Of a stretch of 64,000 bases of DNA, positions 45,837 to 54,571 are shown one piece after another (positions within the stretch are counted from its first letter, which is position 1; every line of letters begins with the position of its first letter). This DNA is from Varibaculum timonense_A (lineage in GTDB: Bacteria; Actinomycetota; Actinomycetes; Actinomycetales; Actinomycetaceae). The notes under the pieces are model-generated. The model did not search any database. It was not told where the DNA came from and worked only from the letters and a program-made list of their open reading frames with translations. The translations under genes and the position numbers were made by a program. The stretch covers positions 62,001 through 126,000 of the forward strand of contig NZ_JAQEVU010000007.1 in assembly GCF_027694345.1 (NCBI RefSeq), in the 5' to 3' direction.

Positions 45837-46519
45837 TCTGGGTTAATACCCAAAACTTACACTCCAGAAATTCCCTCACCAGCCGAACTCGCTGGCTCTC
45901 GATTACTGTGTGCCAAAGTATGCGATGAACAACCTACAATCAAGAACACTCTTCCAAGACGAGATATTGCCCATATGGCAGCCACAGCTCTTGGATACAT
46001 CACTTGGGGTGTCGATCAAAATGCTAATGAATATGGATTAGGAGATCTGGGGGGGGTTGGCCTTTAGATCTCTTACAGATTTGGGGTAGCTACCAAAAGT
46101 CTGGCTCATCACAAGATCTCTACGCGTGGATACATTCTCACATTGGGGCTACAGGTGACGGTAATGGATTTAGTTATGAGGATGTTTTAGCGGATGCAGA
46201 TGCTTGGCTAATTGCAAAACACATGAAGAATAACTCATCTGATAAGAGCCTCTCTGAAGCTATGAAAGAGGTTTTCAAGCTAAGTGAAACCAATAGAATC
46301 AAACGTTTTTATAGTGATAGGTTTCATAGCAATGGCGACAATCTCGTGGCAGCTTTCCTAACAGTATCAGAAGGTATAGATGCTATGGGGCTAACCAATA
46401 TCATAGCCACGGACAACCTATTGAAAATGGCGGCACATGCAGATAGATTACCATCACGAGCAGAAGCTGAAGTTATAGCTCGCGCATATGCGGCATTTCT
46501 AGCTAATCCTCACCGATAA
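45837..46519 (+). pseudogene. Gene broken at a G8 run, 5' end lost
   Basis: A single protein is spread over two plus-strand frames: IPKTYTPEIPSPAELAGSR and YITWGVDQNANEYGLGDLGG in the first, then WPLDLLQIWGSYQKSG, AWIHSHIGATGDGNG and SEAMKEVFKLSETNRIKRFY in the second, to the stop at 46519. The frames join in the eight-G run near 46047-46054. The 5' end is missing because the sequence is fused to the third-component remnant at about 45836. No family is recognised. The G run could vary in length and switch the frame on and off. Confidence 0.6.
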
Positions 46520-46531
46520 AACAACTCCATT

Positions 46532-46572
46532 TTGTGTGGGTGTATGAAGAATAGCTTCATACACCCACACAA
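46532..46572. terminator. 18-bp hairpin between convergent genes
   Basis: Arms 46532-46549 and 46555-46572 around AATAG; the stem is GTGTGGGTGTATGAAG-like with T-rich flanks. It lies between the plus-strand pseudogene and the minus-strand membrane gene and could stop transcription from both sides. Confidence 0.75.
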
Positions 46573-46589
46573 TGGATTTCTTACTATGC

Positions 46590-46985
46590 TTATGGAAAAG
46601 AAATGATAGCTGAAACGAAATAAATCCATAATGACAGAATGAAAAATAATACTGTTACAGTACCCGTAAATATTTTTAGTGAGCGCTGATCTGAATTCCT
46701 TTTAGGGATCGTAACGACACATAATCCAGTAAAGCAGATAATTCGGTTAGAAAACCAAGCAAAGTAACCTAATGTATTTAAGATAAATAATACAAAGAAT
46801 GCTCTATGCGTATAAAAGTCGTTCCCATCTACAAACGGAGATATGCTTTCAACGCTCGGAGCGTTAGAAAGCACTTTAATAATCCAGTGTTCATCGACAT
46901 ACATTAAAACCGATGGCAGCAAAAGCAGTAAGCCTAACCACCACAGCAATTGCCTGAGATACACAAGGAGAATTCTTCTACGCAC
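46590..46985 (-). CDS. Small membrane protein of unknown function
   Basis: A 131-residue protein with three hydrophobic helices (about residues 7-29, 61-82 and 106-128) joined by short loops. No motif or family is recognised. It is flanked by a terminator on one side and by the recombinase remnant on the other; GC content is lower than in the core genes, consistent with imported DNA. Confidence 0.55.
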   Translation of the reverse strand: MRRRILLVYLRQLLWWLGLLLLLPSVLMYVDEHWIIKVLSNAPSVESISPFVDGNDFYTHRAFFVLFILNTLGYFAWFSNRIICFTGLCVVTIPKRNSDQRSLKIFTGTVTVLFFILSLWIYFVSAIISFP

Positions 46986-47087
46986 GATTGACCTGATTCC
47001 GTAATAGTTAGTTTTTTAGCATCTAACTACCATCATAGATGGCGGTGAACAACAAGCGTGGTTAAAGATTTCACGAACAGGGGCGAC

Positions 47088-47120
47088 AGCGCGTCTGGTT
47101 AGCACTAAACCAGACGCGCT
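47088..47120. terminator. 13-bp hairpin before the recombinase remnant
   Basis: Arms 47088-47100 and 47108-47120 (AGCGCGTCTGGTT with its complement), loop AGCACTA. No clear T run. It may be a terminator or a border structure of the mobile element. Confidence 0.45.
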
Positions 47121-47147
47121 CCACGAGAAGTTCCCGAAAGTTTTCTC

Positions 47148-47699
47148 ACAAGCAAGTATCGCGCCGTCATCTGGCAATGCAACCACAAATTCTCTACACC
47201 CGACCCAGGCAAAATGCCGATCCTACGCGATAATCAGCTGCAAACAATCTTCCAAACAGCGCTCGCCCAGCTCATCGAGCAACGCGGCCTCATTGACTGG
47301 AAACTCCTCGAATCCGTACTCACCGACACCAGCGAGCTAGAAGCCAAAGCTGCTGAGCAGGTTGCTGAAGTAGAGATCGCCACGAAACTGATCGAGCAGG
47401 CTATCAACGCGAATGCACATCAATCCCAAAACCAGGACGACTACCACCAACGCTTCAAGAAGCTGGAACAACGCCAGCGTGAAGCCATCGACGCCTACGA
47501 AGCAACCATGGCGGAGATTGAGCGGCGCACAGGACTCAAAGCCACACTCAACCACTACCGGCGCACCCTAACCACACTAGACAGTGTAGGCGACTTTGAC
47601 CCCGCTACCTTCCACGCCCTGTGCCAACGCATCGAGATAGCACCAAGTGGCAAAGCGACCGTGATCTGGAAAGACGGAACCAGTACACCAGAGCAATAG
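47148..47699 (+). pseudogene. C-terminal fragment of a large serine recombinase
   Basis: The frame shows KYRAVIWQCNHKFSTPDPGK, the last part of the recombinase zinc ribbon, and then a coiled-coil-rich tail (LEQRQREAIDAYEATMAEIERRTG and RIEIAPSGKATVIWKDG), as in large serine recombinases of integrative elements. Roughly 180 of the expected 500-plus residues are present; the catalytic N-terminal domain is gone. An open 161-codon frame from 47214 is not a gene of its own. It marks an old insertion event. Confidence 0.75.
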
Positions 47700-48162
47700 C
47701 GCCAAAGCCCAGAAATCAAAAGCCAGCACCGTTCATTTCAGGCGCTGGCTTTCTATTTTCCCAGCTCAACACAACAATTTCGCGTAACCCCTATTTTGGA
47801 GCAAACAAGCAATTTTTGGAGCAAAAAGGCAAAACAAAACCTGCTGGCGCGAAATTGTATCAACACCAGCAGGCAGTTAGTTACGGGATTGCTGGTATTA
47901 ATACAAAAGTGAGGGCTGTAGAGACTGAGCAAATATGCCTGTTTTCCCTTGTTATCAAGCCAAAGTGGGGATTCTAAACTTGCTCTAACGCGCCTTGTGT
48001 CAGCGCCGAATTGAGCGTCTGAAAGCAGTTACCCGAAAGAGCCGAAAACCTTGCGCGCATCTATGCGCGCAAACCCCACTTTTGCGAAATGGTTAGGCTT
48101 TTGCGAAAATGTCGCTTCCAAAATGGCAAGTGTGCTGAGCCGTTATACGACCACCAATAGAT
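47700..48162. repeat. Intergenic repeat-rich stretch
   Basis: No gene is seen. The stretch holds a pair TTTTGGAGCAAACAAG / TTTTTGGAGCAAAAAGG near 47800-47825, a hairpin CCTGCTGG...CCAGCAGG near 47841-47874, a CTTGTTATCAAG core of the repeat family near 47950, and GCGCGCATCTATGCGCGC near 48051. It looks like merged remains of several element ends. Confidence 0.4.
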
Positions 48163-48483
48163 TTAGCGCAAGCTCATCAGGTACTCTTTCACAAAGTTCT
48201 GAAAATCCACTTCATCAAACTTTTCGCCATCTGCGCCAACTGGGAATTTTTCCCACCTCGTACTGCCCGTTTTAGACACTGTTCTGTACCACTTTTTGAT
48301 GTCGGTGCCATTACGGATAGCTGAACTGGACGAGTTTTCTGAATTGTCGCGGTTTTTAATCTGTAAAGACTCCCAGTCAACTCCAGCTTGTTTGCTTGGA
48401 CGAATAAAGTCGACAGCTTTTACTACTTCGCCCGCACACCAAACCCAATCATCATCTGTACATTTACTATCAGAACCCGTCAA
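48163..48483 (-). pseudogene. SinI-type restriction endonuclease, C-terminal half
   Basis: The frame reads VWCAGEVVKAVDFIRPSKQ, GVDWESLQIKNRDNSENSSS and AIRNGTDIKKWYR, strongly resembling the C-terminal half of SinI-family enzymes (GGWCC cutters). Only about 105 of roughly 230 residues remain; upstream of 48484 the sequence changes at once to AT-rich immunity-like DNA. No partner methyltransferase is adjacent. Confidence 0.65.
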
Positions 48484-48508
48484 ATTATATCGTAATTATT
48501 TTAATACA

Positions 48509-48889
48509 CTATTCAATTACCAGCTCTACATAATCCCCATCTTCCTTATTGTATACATGCTTATTTACGATTCCAAGTAGTTTCTGTATATCTTCCATAT
48601 TTGAAGCCGAAAATTCCAAATAACAAGTCTCATCACTGGTATAATTCAAATCTTTATAAAAATCCTGAATCGCCACATAAAATTTTTCTAAAACATCTTC
48701 CAATGGATATTGGGAAATATTCCTCGGACTATCTCCTTCTCCTAATTCTGGTTCTTGAACAAATTTTAATGAAGTAACAAAGCAATCACTTTTCATAAAA
48801 TCGTCATACGTTTTATAGATATGTTCTGCTACCTTTTCGTAATCAGCTTTGTTATATTTTTCATGTACGAAAATATCTATATTTTTCAT
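48509..48889 (-). CDS. AT-rich immunity-like protein 1
   Basis: A 126-residue acidic protein (MKNIDIFVHEKYNKADYEK and onward). Base composition is far more AT-rich than the host. No family is recognised. Its neighbours of similar size, strand and composition suggest a polymorphic-toxin immunity cluster acquired from a low-GC bacterium. The leader before its ATG (48895-48929) resembles the one before the 180-residue gene. Confidence 0.6.
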   Translation of the reverse strand: MKNIDIFVHEKYNKADYEKVAEHIYKTYDDFMKSDCFVTSLKFVQEPELGEGDSPRNISQYPLEDVLEKFYVAIQDFYKDLNYTSDETCYLEFSASNMEDIQKLLGIVNKHVYNKEDGDYVELVIE

Positions 48890-48935
48890 CTCATAGAACC
48901 TTATACCTTGCCAAATTCAATAAACTGGGAGTTGA

Positions 48936-49247
48936 CTATATAACAATAGAACAAATATTATTTATAGCATGATCTAAAAGGTCAATATACTTCCAGTATT
49001 CTGTCGGAAAGTTTGAAATTTCACTCATATCATTTTGATCAAAGTGGTAAACAATATGCCTCATTACTTGATTTTGAATAAAATATAAATCTCTTAATTC
49101 TGCGAGAGTTATACTTTCCAATTTACTAACATAAGCATATAGGTCATAAAAAGACTTCTCGTCAAATCTATCTTCTTCATGTAAAAAATAAAGGAAGCTA
49201 TAGTTGGCTGCATTTTTATTAGAATAAATTATATTTGGTGTTGACAC
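48936..49247 (-). CDS. AT-rich immunity-like protein 2
   Basis: A 103-residue acidic, helical protein (STPNIIYSNKNAANYSFLYF and onward), same strand and composition as its neighbours. Not recognised. A role as an immunity or effector-inhibiting protein is inferred only from size, composition and company. Confidence 0.55.
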   Translation of the reverse strand: MSTPNIIYSNKNAANYSFLYFLHEEDRFDEKSFYDLYAYVSKLESITLAELRDLYFIQNQVMRHIVYHFDQNDMSEISNFPTEYWKYIDLLDHAINNICSIVI

Positions 49248-49281
49248 ACTATTCCCTCTACAACTTCTAATTTTTATTTAT

Positions 49282-49824
49282 CTACTTTAGCTTTTTTAAT
49301 AATTCTACAAAAGGTACTTTATTATTAGCTTTTCTAAGCGAAATCAAATCAAAAACAGAATCAACATCTAAATCGAACATTACGGATTCCAAACTAATTG
49401 TCATAAAATAATAATCTACAACCTCTTTACTAAACTCATTTTCTAAACTACTCCATAAGTTATTCGGTAAAATGCAAAACGCTAAAGTATCATCACCAAG
49501 ACTTTCAACAAACCATCTTATTTCAAAATCTTCCTTTATGATTTCGTTGAAATACTTTATAGTTGTATCCCTATCCATATTATCCATATAAGGAACAACT
49601 ATTTCTTCAGCTCTGTATTTTAATTTTATGTCATCACCATATTTTTTATTATTATTTATAAAATCTACTTCTATAAGATTTCCTATTTCACTATTAAAGT
49701 AATTGATTACAGATTCGTCTTCTTCTCTCCAATCAATCCAAATTAAATCATTACTTTCCCAAAGGTCATCAATATTATCTGGATATAATAAAAATTTTCT
49801 TACGCTTTCATATTTATTATTCAT
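49282..49824 (-). CDS. AT-rich immunity-like protein 3
   Basis: A 180-residue acidic protein with many Asp, Glu, Asn and aromatic residues (NNKYESVRKFLLYPDNIDDL and onward). The Shine-Dalgarno (GAGGATAAGG) lies inside the 19-bp sequence shared with 59580-59598. Not recognised; best guess is an immunity protein. Confidence 0.6.
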   Translation of the reverse strand: MNNKYESVRKFLLYPDNIDDLWESNDLIWIDWREEDESVINYFNSEIGNLIEVDFINNNKKYGDDIKLKYRAEEIVVPYMDNMDRDTTIKYFNEIIKEDFEIRWFVESLGDDTLAFCILPNNLWSSLENEFSKEVVDYYFMTISLESVMFDLDVDSVFDLISLRKANNKVPFVELLKKLK

Positions 49825-49833
49825 AAAACCTTA

Positions 49834-49852
49834 TCCTCAACAAATTCAAGTT
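49834..49852 (-). repeat. 19-bp leader repeat of AT-rich cassettes, copy 1
   Basis: TCCTCAACAAATTCAAGTT, identical to 59580-59598 and similar to 48898-48922. On the minus strand it supplies the ribosome-binding site of the 180-residue gene. Confidence 0.7.
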
Positions 49853-49929
49853 GTTTCACTCGACAGCCAAATGCCCAAAGTTTGCTAGGGAAGGAAAATC
49901 TTTTTCCAGGAAGGAGAAGTTGTCGCTCA

Positions 49930-50136
49930 TTAGTTGTCTCCTTTGATTTCCATAATGTCTGCCGGCTGGCAGGCAAGAGTTTCACAGATGCGAACGATAA
50001 TGTTGGTTTGGATGTTGTCTCCTCTACCTAGTTTGGCAAGGGTGGCTGGGCTGAAGCCTGCTGCTGTGCGCAGTTGTTCTTTCGTCCATCCTTTGTCGAT
50101 GAGAAGTTTCCATAGTTTGTTATAGGACAGTCGCAT
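49930..50136 (-). CDS. Xre-family helix-turn-helix regulator
   Basis: A 68-residue Cro/C1-type repressor: RLSYNKLWKLLIDKGWTKEQL, AGFSPATLAKLGRGDNIQTN and VRICETLACQPADIMEI cover the whole domain. It overlaps the stop of the ABC-3C ATPase as TAATG (50138-50134), so it ends the operon and probably controls it. Candidate sites are the TCTCAAA repeats upstream of 53203. Confidence 0.85.
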   Translation of the reverse strand: MRLSYNKLWKLLIDKGWTKEQLRTAAGFSPATLAKLGRGDNIQTNIIVRICETLACQPADIMEIKGDN

Positions 50137-51857
50137 TATTTGTTCTCCTCATCGGTTTCGTCTTTCTCTTCGTTCCAAGTGAATCCATAGAGTGCGTGCT
50201 CGTTTTCACCTAGTTTGATGACTCTTGTCCTGTTAACGATTTCTTCTGCTTCCGCCCGATATTTCGGGGTGGCATCGAATGAGAAGAATATTTGTTTAGG
50301 GTGGCCATCCTCGGAGGTAAGTTCCGCTACTCGTTCATAGAGTGTGAGCAGGTTACCAACAGGGAAATATGCGAGTTGTTTGATGAGCACGGAGTCGTGG
50401 ATCAGGATGGGCAACTTGGTTAATTCTAGGATAGCTAAATCAAATGAAATCAGGTTCTTGGATTGCGAACCGGCCCCGTTGTCTCCTTGAGATGAAAAGG
50501 TATACCCCGCTTTACCGCGTGATTCTTTGAAGCTAAATAGTGGCGGTTTACGCTTTTTATTCGGATAGAGGGCTTGGACGAATTCTTTGGTGAGTCGGTT
50601 GATGTTGTGCTCGATATCGCCGAGAATGACCGGCCGTTGTTCTTTGAGAGCTTTGTTTGTTTCTTTGCGCAGCTTGTCGAATTCGCGCATTTTGTCATAG
50701 GCGTCGATTTGAGCTTCAAGACGTTTAATGGTGGCTGCTAGCTCACCGTTTTCTTCGTAGGTTTTATCATCGAGCTCAACTGATTGTTTGAGCTGGTGAA
50801 TTTCTCGTAGCCGTTGGTTAATCTCGTTGTCCAACACAGCAATTACGCGACGATATTTTTCTGCCTGCTCGTTGAGCTGGTCTTCATAGACGTCGACGAG
50901 AGCTCGGTGATAGTACTCGATAGTTTCGAGTTTCTCTTTGTTTACGTTCGGGAAGAAGTTATAGAACTCTTCAAGGTCATCGGTTGCGAGCCTTGATTCT
51001 CCCGATAGCGTTGCTTCAACTATCGATAATTTTCCTTTAAGAACAGAACGTTTGTTCTGCAGCGAGCGCAACTGAGTCTTCATGTGTTGCTCTTCGCTTT
51101 TCGCTTGCTCTGCTGCCTGGAAAAGATCGAGGTCTGCTGTCACTCGCAGTTGTTGAAACGCAATCCGTGCTTGCGTTAGTTCTCGCTCGGCTTGGTCGCG
51201 TTCTTTCTTATTTCGTATTTTCACGTATTGACTAAGCCCTGTTTTAGCCATCCCTTCAAGCGAAGAGTAACTGAGGTTGGCTGCTTTGAGGTCTTCCTCG
51301 AGTTGTTTGAGCTTTCCGTACACGCCGAAGAGTTTCTCCAGCGCAAACACACCCTGTTCATCGGGTTGTGCAGGAGCGGCTTTAAGCGGCTTTTTCAACA
51401 TGGCAAGTTGCTCGGTATCGATTCGAACGAACCGGCCTATTAATTCTCGAAGAGTCGAATCGGGAATGTCTAGACCGTATTGTTCAGCAAGAAATACTCG
51501 ATAATCGTCTATCTGCCATTCTTCTTTTCGTTCTTTCCATTCAGGATCAAAGTATTCTTGAACGAAACCTGGGCGTGAGGTATCGCGGGAGAAATACCTG
51601 TCTTGTTCTCCAAAACGGAAGGTAAAGTAAATAGTGTGGTGGCCGACAGCATCAGGATCGGTAATGACGTCAGATTTTGCGAAATCTGCACCACCGAAAG
51701 CGTAATCCACTATGGAGAGCAAGGTAGATTTGCCGATAGAGTTCTCGGCTTCAGCTCCTCCCTCGACGACGTTCAGACCAGGGTGAAAAACTATGGGCGG
51801 GCGGGGCTCGCCCGCGTCGTTGAATCTGTCAGACCATACGTTAATCAGCAAGCGCAA
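50136..51857 (-). CDS. ABC-3C ATPase (DUF2326 family), second copy
   Basis: A 573-residue relative of the 43929-45578 ATPase. Walker A is in EAENSIGKSTLLSIVDYAF; a long coiled coil (about residues 190-430) follows; the C-terminal head has SFDLAILELTKLPILIHDS and FFSFDATPKYRAE. The start region RLLINVWSDRFNDAGEPRPP matches the first copy's REAGQPRPP. It follows the 74-residue middle component with overlap. Confidence 0.88.
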   Translation of the reverse strand: MRLLINVWSDRFNDAGEPRPPIVFHPGLNVVEGGAEAENSIGKSTLLSIVDYAFGGADFAKSDVITDPDAVGHHTIYFTFRFGEQDRYFSRDTSRPGFVQEYFDPEWKERKEEWQIDDYRVFLAEQYGLDIPDSTLRELIGRFVRIDTEQLAMLKKPLKAAPAQPDEQGVFALEKLFGVYGKLKQLEEDLKAANLSYSSLEGMAKTGLSQYVKIRNKKERDQAERELTQARIAFQQLRVTADLDLFQAAEQAKSEEQHMKTQLRSLQNKRSVLKGKLSIVEATLSGESRLATDDLEEFYNFFPNVNKEKLETIEYYHRALVDVYEDQLNEQAEKYRRVIAVLDNEINQRLREIHQLKQSVELDDKTYEENGELAATIKRLEAQIDAYDKMREFDKLRKETNKALKEQRPVILGDIEHNINRLTKEFVQALYPNKKRKPPLFSFKESRGKAGYTFSSQGDNGAGSQSKNLISFDLAILELTKLPILIHDSVLIKQLAYFPVGNLLTLYERVAELTSEDGHPKQIFFSFDATPKYRAEAEEIVNRTRVIKLGENEHALYGFTWNEEKDETDEENK

Positions 51858-52065
51858 TCACCCCGTTTTCAACATCAATCGTTATTTTTCTCAATGCGAG
51901 CAGTAGAGTGAGTGCTTCTATAAGTTCAGCCGTCCCGCCTACCTGTTTCACTAGATCAAAATGTAAATCAATGAGGCGCATCGGATTATTTAAGTGATTC
52001 AGGATTCGCGGAAAGTTGGCGAGGGTTGATTCGTCGAAAGTGTAGAGCTTGTTAGGCAATCGCAT
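51841..52065 (-). CDS. ABC-3C middle component, second copy
   Basis: A 74-residue protein (RLPNKLYTFDESTLANFPRIL and onward), related to the one at 45572-45790. It overlaps both neighbours: the third component by 14 bases and the ATPase by 17. The compact overlapping arrangement is typical of ABC-3C operons. Confidence 0.78.
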   Translation of the reverse strand: MRLPNKLYTFDESTLANFPRILNHLNNPMRLIDLHFDLVKQVGGTAELIEALTLLLALRKITIDVENGVIALAD

Positions 52066-53203
52066 AGTCTGTCTCCACGTCTACATCTGGGCGGAATACC
52101 TCACAAATATGGATGAAGTAGCTGATGAGAATGCCACACACGTAAATGCCGCTTCCCGTGTGATTGTTCATCCAATCGCATAGTTGCCTGAACTGCCCGG
52201 GCTGATCCAACCCCGAGCTTTCGAAGGTCAGCCACGCCCCTTGAACTTGATTGCACAGTCGAGTGAACTTGAGCTGTTCTCTCGCTTCTTTAGATTTCAG
52301 CTGATTGACGATAAAAGGCTTGTAGACGGATACAGCATCAGTTGCTTGGGAAAGCAGATCAGCATCGTGAATTTTCTGCTCAAGGTCGACTGCGTTGAAT
52401 TTGGGATCTGGTATGCGTTGCTCGTAAGGAATGTTGGAAACCGCGTCCAACAGCAGGCTGATTTCGTTTTCAAGCCCCAAAGGCACGACATTGTCGGCAA
52501 GGCGATGTTTAGCAAGAAGACGTGCAAGGTTAGCTCGTAGCTGTTGTTCTTCTTTTTTCGTGTGAGCCAGCTGGTATTTTTCGCCATGCTCGGCGCATAA
52601 CACTGCGAAATCATCGCGTAAAGGTTCTTCAATGTCTTCGTCGAGAAGCACGATCATGTAGGAGGCCTTGGATTTATCGTGCGATTCGATATTGAGGGTT
52701 TTTCCGCACTGCAGACAACCATCCGATAAGACGAGAAGTTCTTCGCGATACCTAGCCTTCGCAGCTAGTTGGCGAATACGAATCCGTGCTTGCAAATCAG
52801 GATTTTTTATTTTTGCGAGCCGCTCGAGAATGTCCAGCAGAATTAGGCAGGCATCTTCGGCCACGTGCGTTAAGCGAATCCTTACTCCAAAACTCTCAAA
52901 ATTGAGACGGATGAGATTCTGCGCTGGCTCATCTAAATCCTCAATCAGACAAATGAGATTATCTATATTCAAGCGAGAATAAATTGCGTTTGCTAGCCCT
53001 TTGCTAAATCCCGCGTCGCGTGACATAAGCGAGGTAAGTACATCATCGGATATTGAGGCCGTGCTTGTGGGGTCGTTTCGCGTATTCCATTCCCCCTCAT
53101 TGACAGTAGTAAACATGGAGATCAGTTCACGCGCATAACTAGACCCATGGAGGTTGCCAGGAACAACAGGGCGTACTGATTTAGCCCACTGGTGGAACTG
53201 CAC
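52052..53203 (-). CDS. ABC-3C third component with zinc-finger-like centre
   Basis: A 383-residue protein, first gene of the intact ABC-3C operon. The GTG start at 53203 lies six bases behind a consensus AGGAGG. The middle shows a four-ligand site, CLQCGKTL and, later, CAEHGEKY. The end SYFIHICEVFRPDV is the part preserved as a remnant in the first locus. I see no nuclease motif, so the effector activity is unknown. Confidence 0.75.
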   Translation of the reverse strand: MQFHQWAKSVRPVVPGNLHGSSYARELISMFTTVNEGEWNTRNDPTSTASISDDVLTSLMSRDAGFSKGLANAIYSRLNIDNLICLIEDLDEPAQNLIRLNFESFGVRIRLTHVAEDACLILLDILERLAKIKNPDLQARIRIRQLAAKARYREELLVLSDGCLQCGKTLNIESHDKSKASYMIVLLDEDIEEPLRDDFAVLCAEHGEKYQLAHTKKEEQQLRANLARLLAKHRLADNVVPLGLENEISLLLDAVSNIPYEQRIPDPKFNAVDLEQKIHDADLLSQATDAVSVYKPFIVNQLKSKEAREQLKFTRLCNQVQGAWLTFESSGLDQPGQFRQLCDWMNNHTGSGIYVCGILISYFIHICEVFRPDVDVETDYAIA

Positions 53204-53225
53204 TGTTCACCTCCTAACGAAGTTT

Positions 53226-53265
53226 TCTCAAAAACTCTCAAAGTTTTGCCTCAACGTTTCTCAAA
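53226..53265 (-). promoter_or_regulatory. Three TCTCAAA repeats upstream of the ABC-3C operon
   Basis: TCTCAAA occurs at 53226-53232, 53236-53242 and 53259-53265, spaced 10 and 23 bases, roughly one and two helical turns. They lie 23-62 bases before the operon's GTG. They could be operators for the Xre protein or -35-like elements. The rest of 53266-53656 has no gene that I can support. Confidence 0.45.
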
Positions 53266-53656
53266 GCTTGCGAAAGCCCATTATTTAACCTTTTCGTGAA
53301 GCCCAGCGATGGGATTCGTTGTGGCGGAATGACGAGATAGTCGCCTTTCATTATATCGAATCAACCTGCGATGTGTGAAGAGAAACTTCACAAACGCATG
53401 AATAGACGGTTAGAAGGCGACGTTCTCGAGCATCCCGCACACATCTATTAGTGAGGTCACCACGAGCCAGCGCGCAATCGGTGCGTGGCAACCTCACGAC
53501 CGACAAATAGCGACAAGCAATAAGTCGGGAGATCTGCGGAGCAGCCAGCACTGGCCATTACCTTCATAGGCGATGGCTTGTTGCTGGGTTTGTTCTTGCA
53601 GGTCGACCTCATAACTGAATATCGCTCCGTGGATCTCCCGGAAGGGAAATCCACAA

Positions 53657-54193
53657 ATGAAAGTACAAATCCGTTACGAAAAGCAAAAGTTCGATGTGAA
53701 GAAACCTGCAGAGTATGTGGAGGTTGAGGTGAGTGATGGCGAGGTGGTCTCGATGATTGAGGCTGATTATCGTCAACGCCGCGATATGGTACAAAGCCTT
53801 GAATTGGTGCAGCGGCGTTCTATTGAGGAGATTGTCCGGGAGGAGATTAATAAGCCGGAGTATAACCAGGCGAAACAGTGGGTACGCAATACGGATTCGT
53901 GTTGGCGTGCTCCTTTGGCTGGTGGCGGCAATATTTTTGATGAGCTGGTCGACCAGTATGGTCACATGAAAGCGTTCGATGATCCGTTTGATGACGTAGA
54001 TACGCGGTTGACGGTTGAGAGTGCTTTGGCTGGCTTGGATGAGCGTGAGCGCTTCATCGTTATCCAGAATCGTTTGAATCAGGTGCCTTTGACTGCGGTA
54101 GCGGCTGAGCTTGGAATTACTCAGCCTCGTGCCTCGCAATTGTTGAAATCTGCGCGGGCGAAGATTGCCGCCGAAATTGGTCTCAAACTTTGA
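53657..54193 (+). CDS. Sigma-70 region-4-like phage regulator
   Basis: A 178-residue protein. The C-terminal third has LDERERFIVIQNRLNQVPLT and AVAAELGITQPRASQLLKSA, a sigma-4 type helix-turn-helix. No sigma-2 region is visible. Such proteins begin the replication block of many phages and integrative elements and may act as late activators. The ATG follows GGAAGGGAAATCC. Confidence 0.75.
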   Translation: MKVQIRYEKQKFDVKKPAEYVEVEVSDGEVVSMIEADYRQRRDMVQSLELVQRRSIEEIVREEINKPEYNQAKQWVRNTDSCWRAPLAGGGNIFDELVDQYGHMKAFDDPFDDVDTRLTVESALAGLDERERFIVIQNRLNQVPLTAVAAELGITQPRASQLLKSARAKIAAEIGLKL

Positions 54194-54260
54194 TTTATAT
54201 TTCGACCCCCTGGAAGCCCTCCTAGTGAAGGAACACAGCGTGAAGGCAGTGGGTCTCACT
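54194..54260 (+). promoter_or_regulatory. Bipartite leader motif, copy 1, followed by a hairpin
   Basis: TTTATATTTCG (54194-54204), nine bases, then AAGCCCTCCT (54214-54223); the same pair with the same spacing is at 60557-60586. A stem of CCCTCCTAGTGA with TCACTGGGAGGG (11 of 12 pairs) follows, reaching about 54260, ahead of the 94-residue gene. Confidence 0.55.
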
Positions 54261-54289
54261 GGGAGGGTTCTTTCAGGAAGGAGCCGGTG

Positions 54290-54571
54290 ATGAGCCGGAA
54301 ACTACGTGTGAAGGTCAGTAAGCATTCTGACCCGGATGCTGTGGCATCGGTGGGTATGCGCCGCCTGTCAGGAAGGGTTTTGCGCAAGCTCACGGGTCAG
54401 AGTGGACGGTGTGCAGTGTTACTGCAGGGGCGGGATGTGCAATCCATTGAAATCATTGACAACGACCAGTCGAAGATATCAGGTAAGCGGCGTGGTTCGT
54501 TTGCGGATGAGGATTTCGAGTCGTTCATGAAGGCCGTATTTGGTCCTGATCAGGCAGATGAGGTGGCGTGA
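54290..54571 (+). CDS. Small basic phage protein of unknown function
   Basis: About 93 residues from the ATG at 54290, behind GGAAGGAG (a GTG one codon upstream is possible). The N-terminal 60 residues are basic (KLRVKVSKHSD, MRRLSGRVLRKLTG), the end acidic. Not recognised. Its stop TGA overlaps the next ATG. Confidence 0.65.
   Translation: MSRKLRVKVSKHSDPDAVASVGMRRLSGRVLRKLTGQSGRCAVLLQGRDVQSIEIIDNDQSKISGKRRGSFADEDFESFMKAVFGPDQADEVA

Noticed and set aside
47214..47699. The 161-codon frame as a complete gene starting at 47214
   Set aside because: The recombinase sequence continues upstream of that ATG (zinc-ribbon residues), so it is a fragment without its own start.
53609..54259. A 216-codon minus-strand frame opposite the sigma-like gene
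   Set aside because: It is the reverse shadow of the plus-strand gene with a clear helix-turn-helix and good start.
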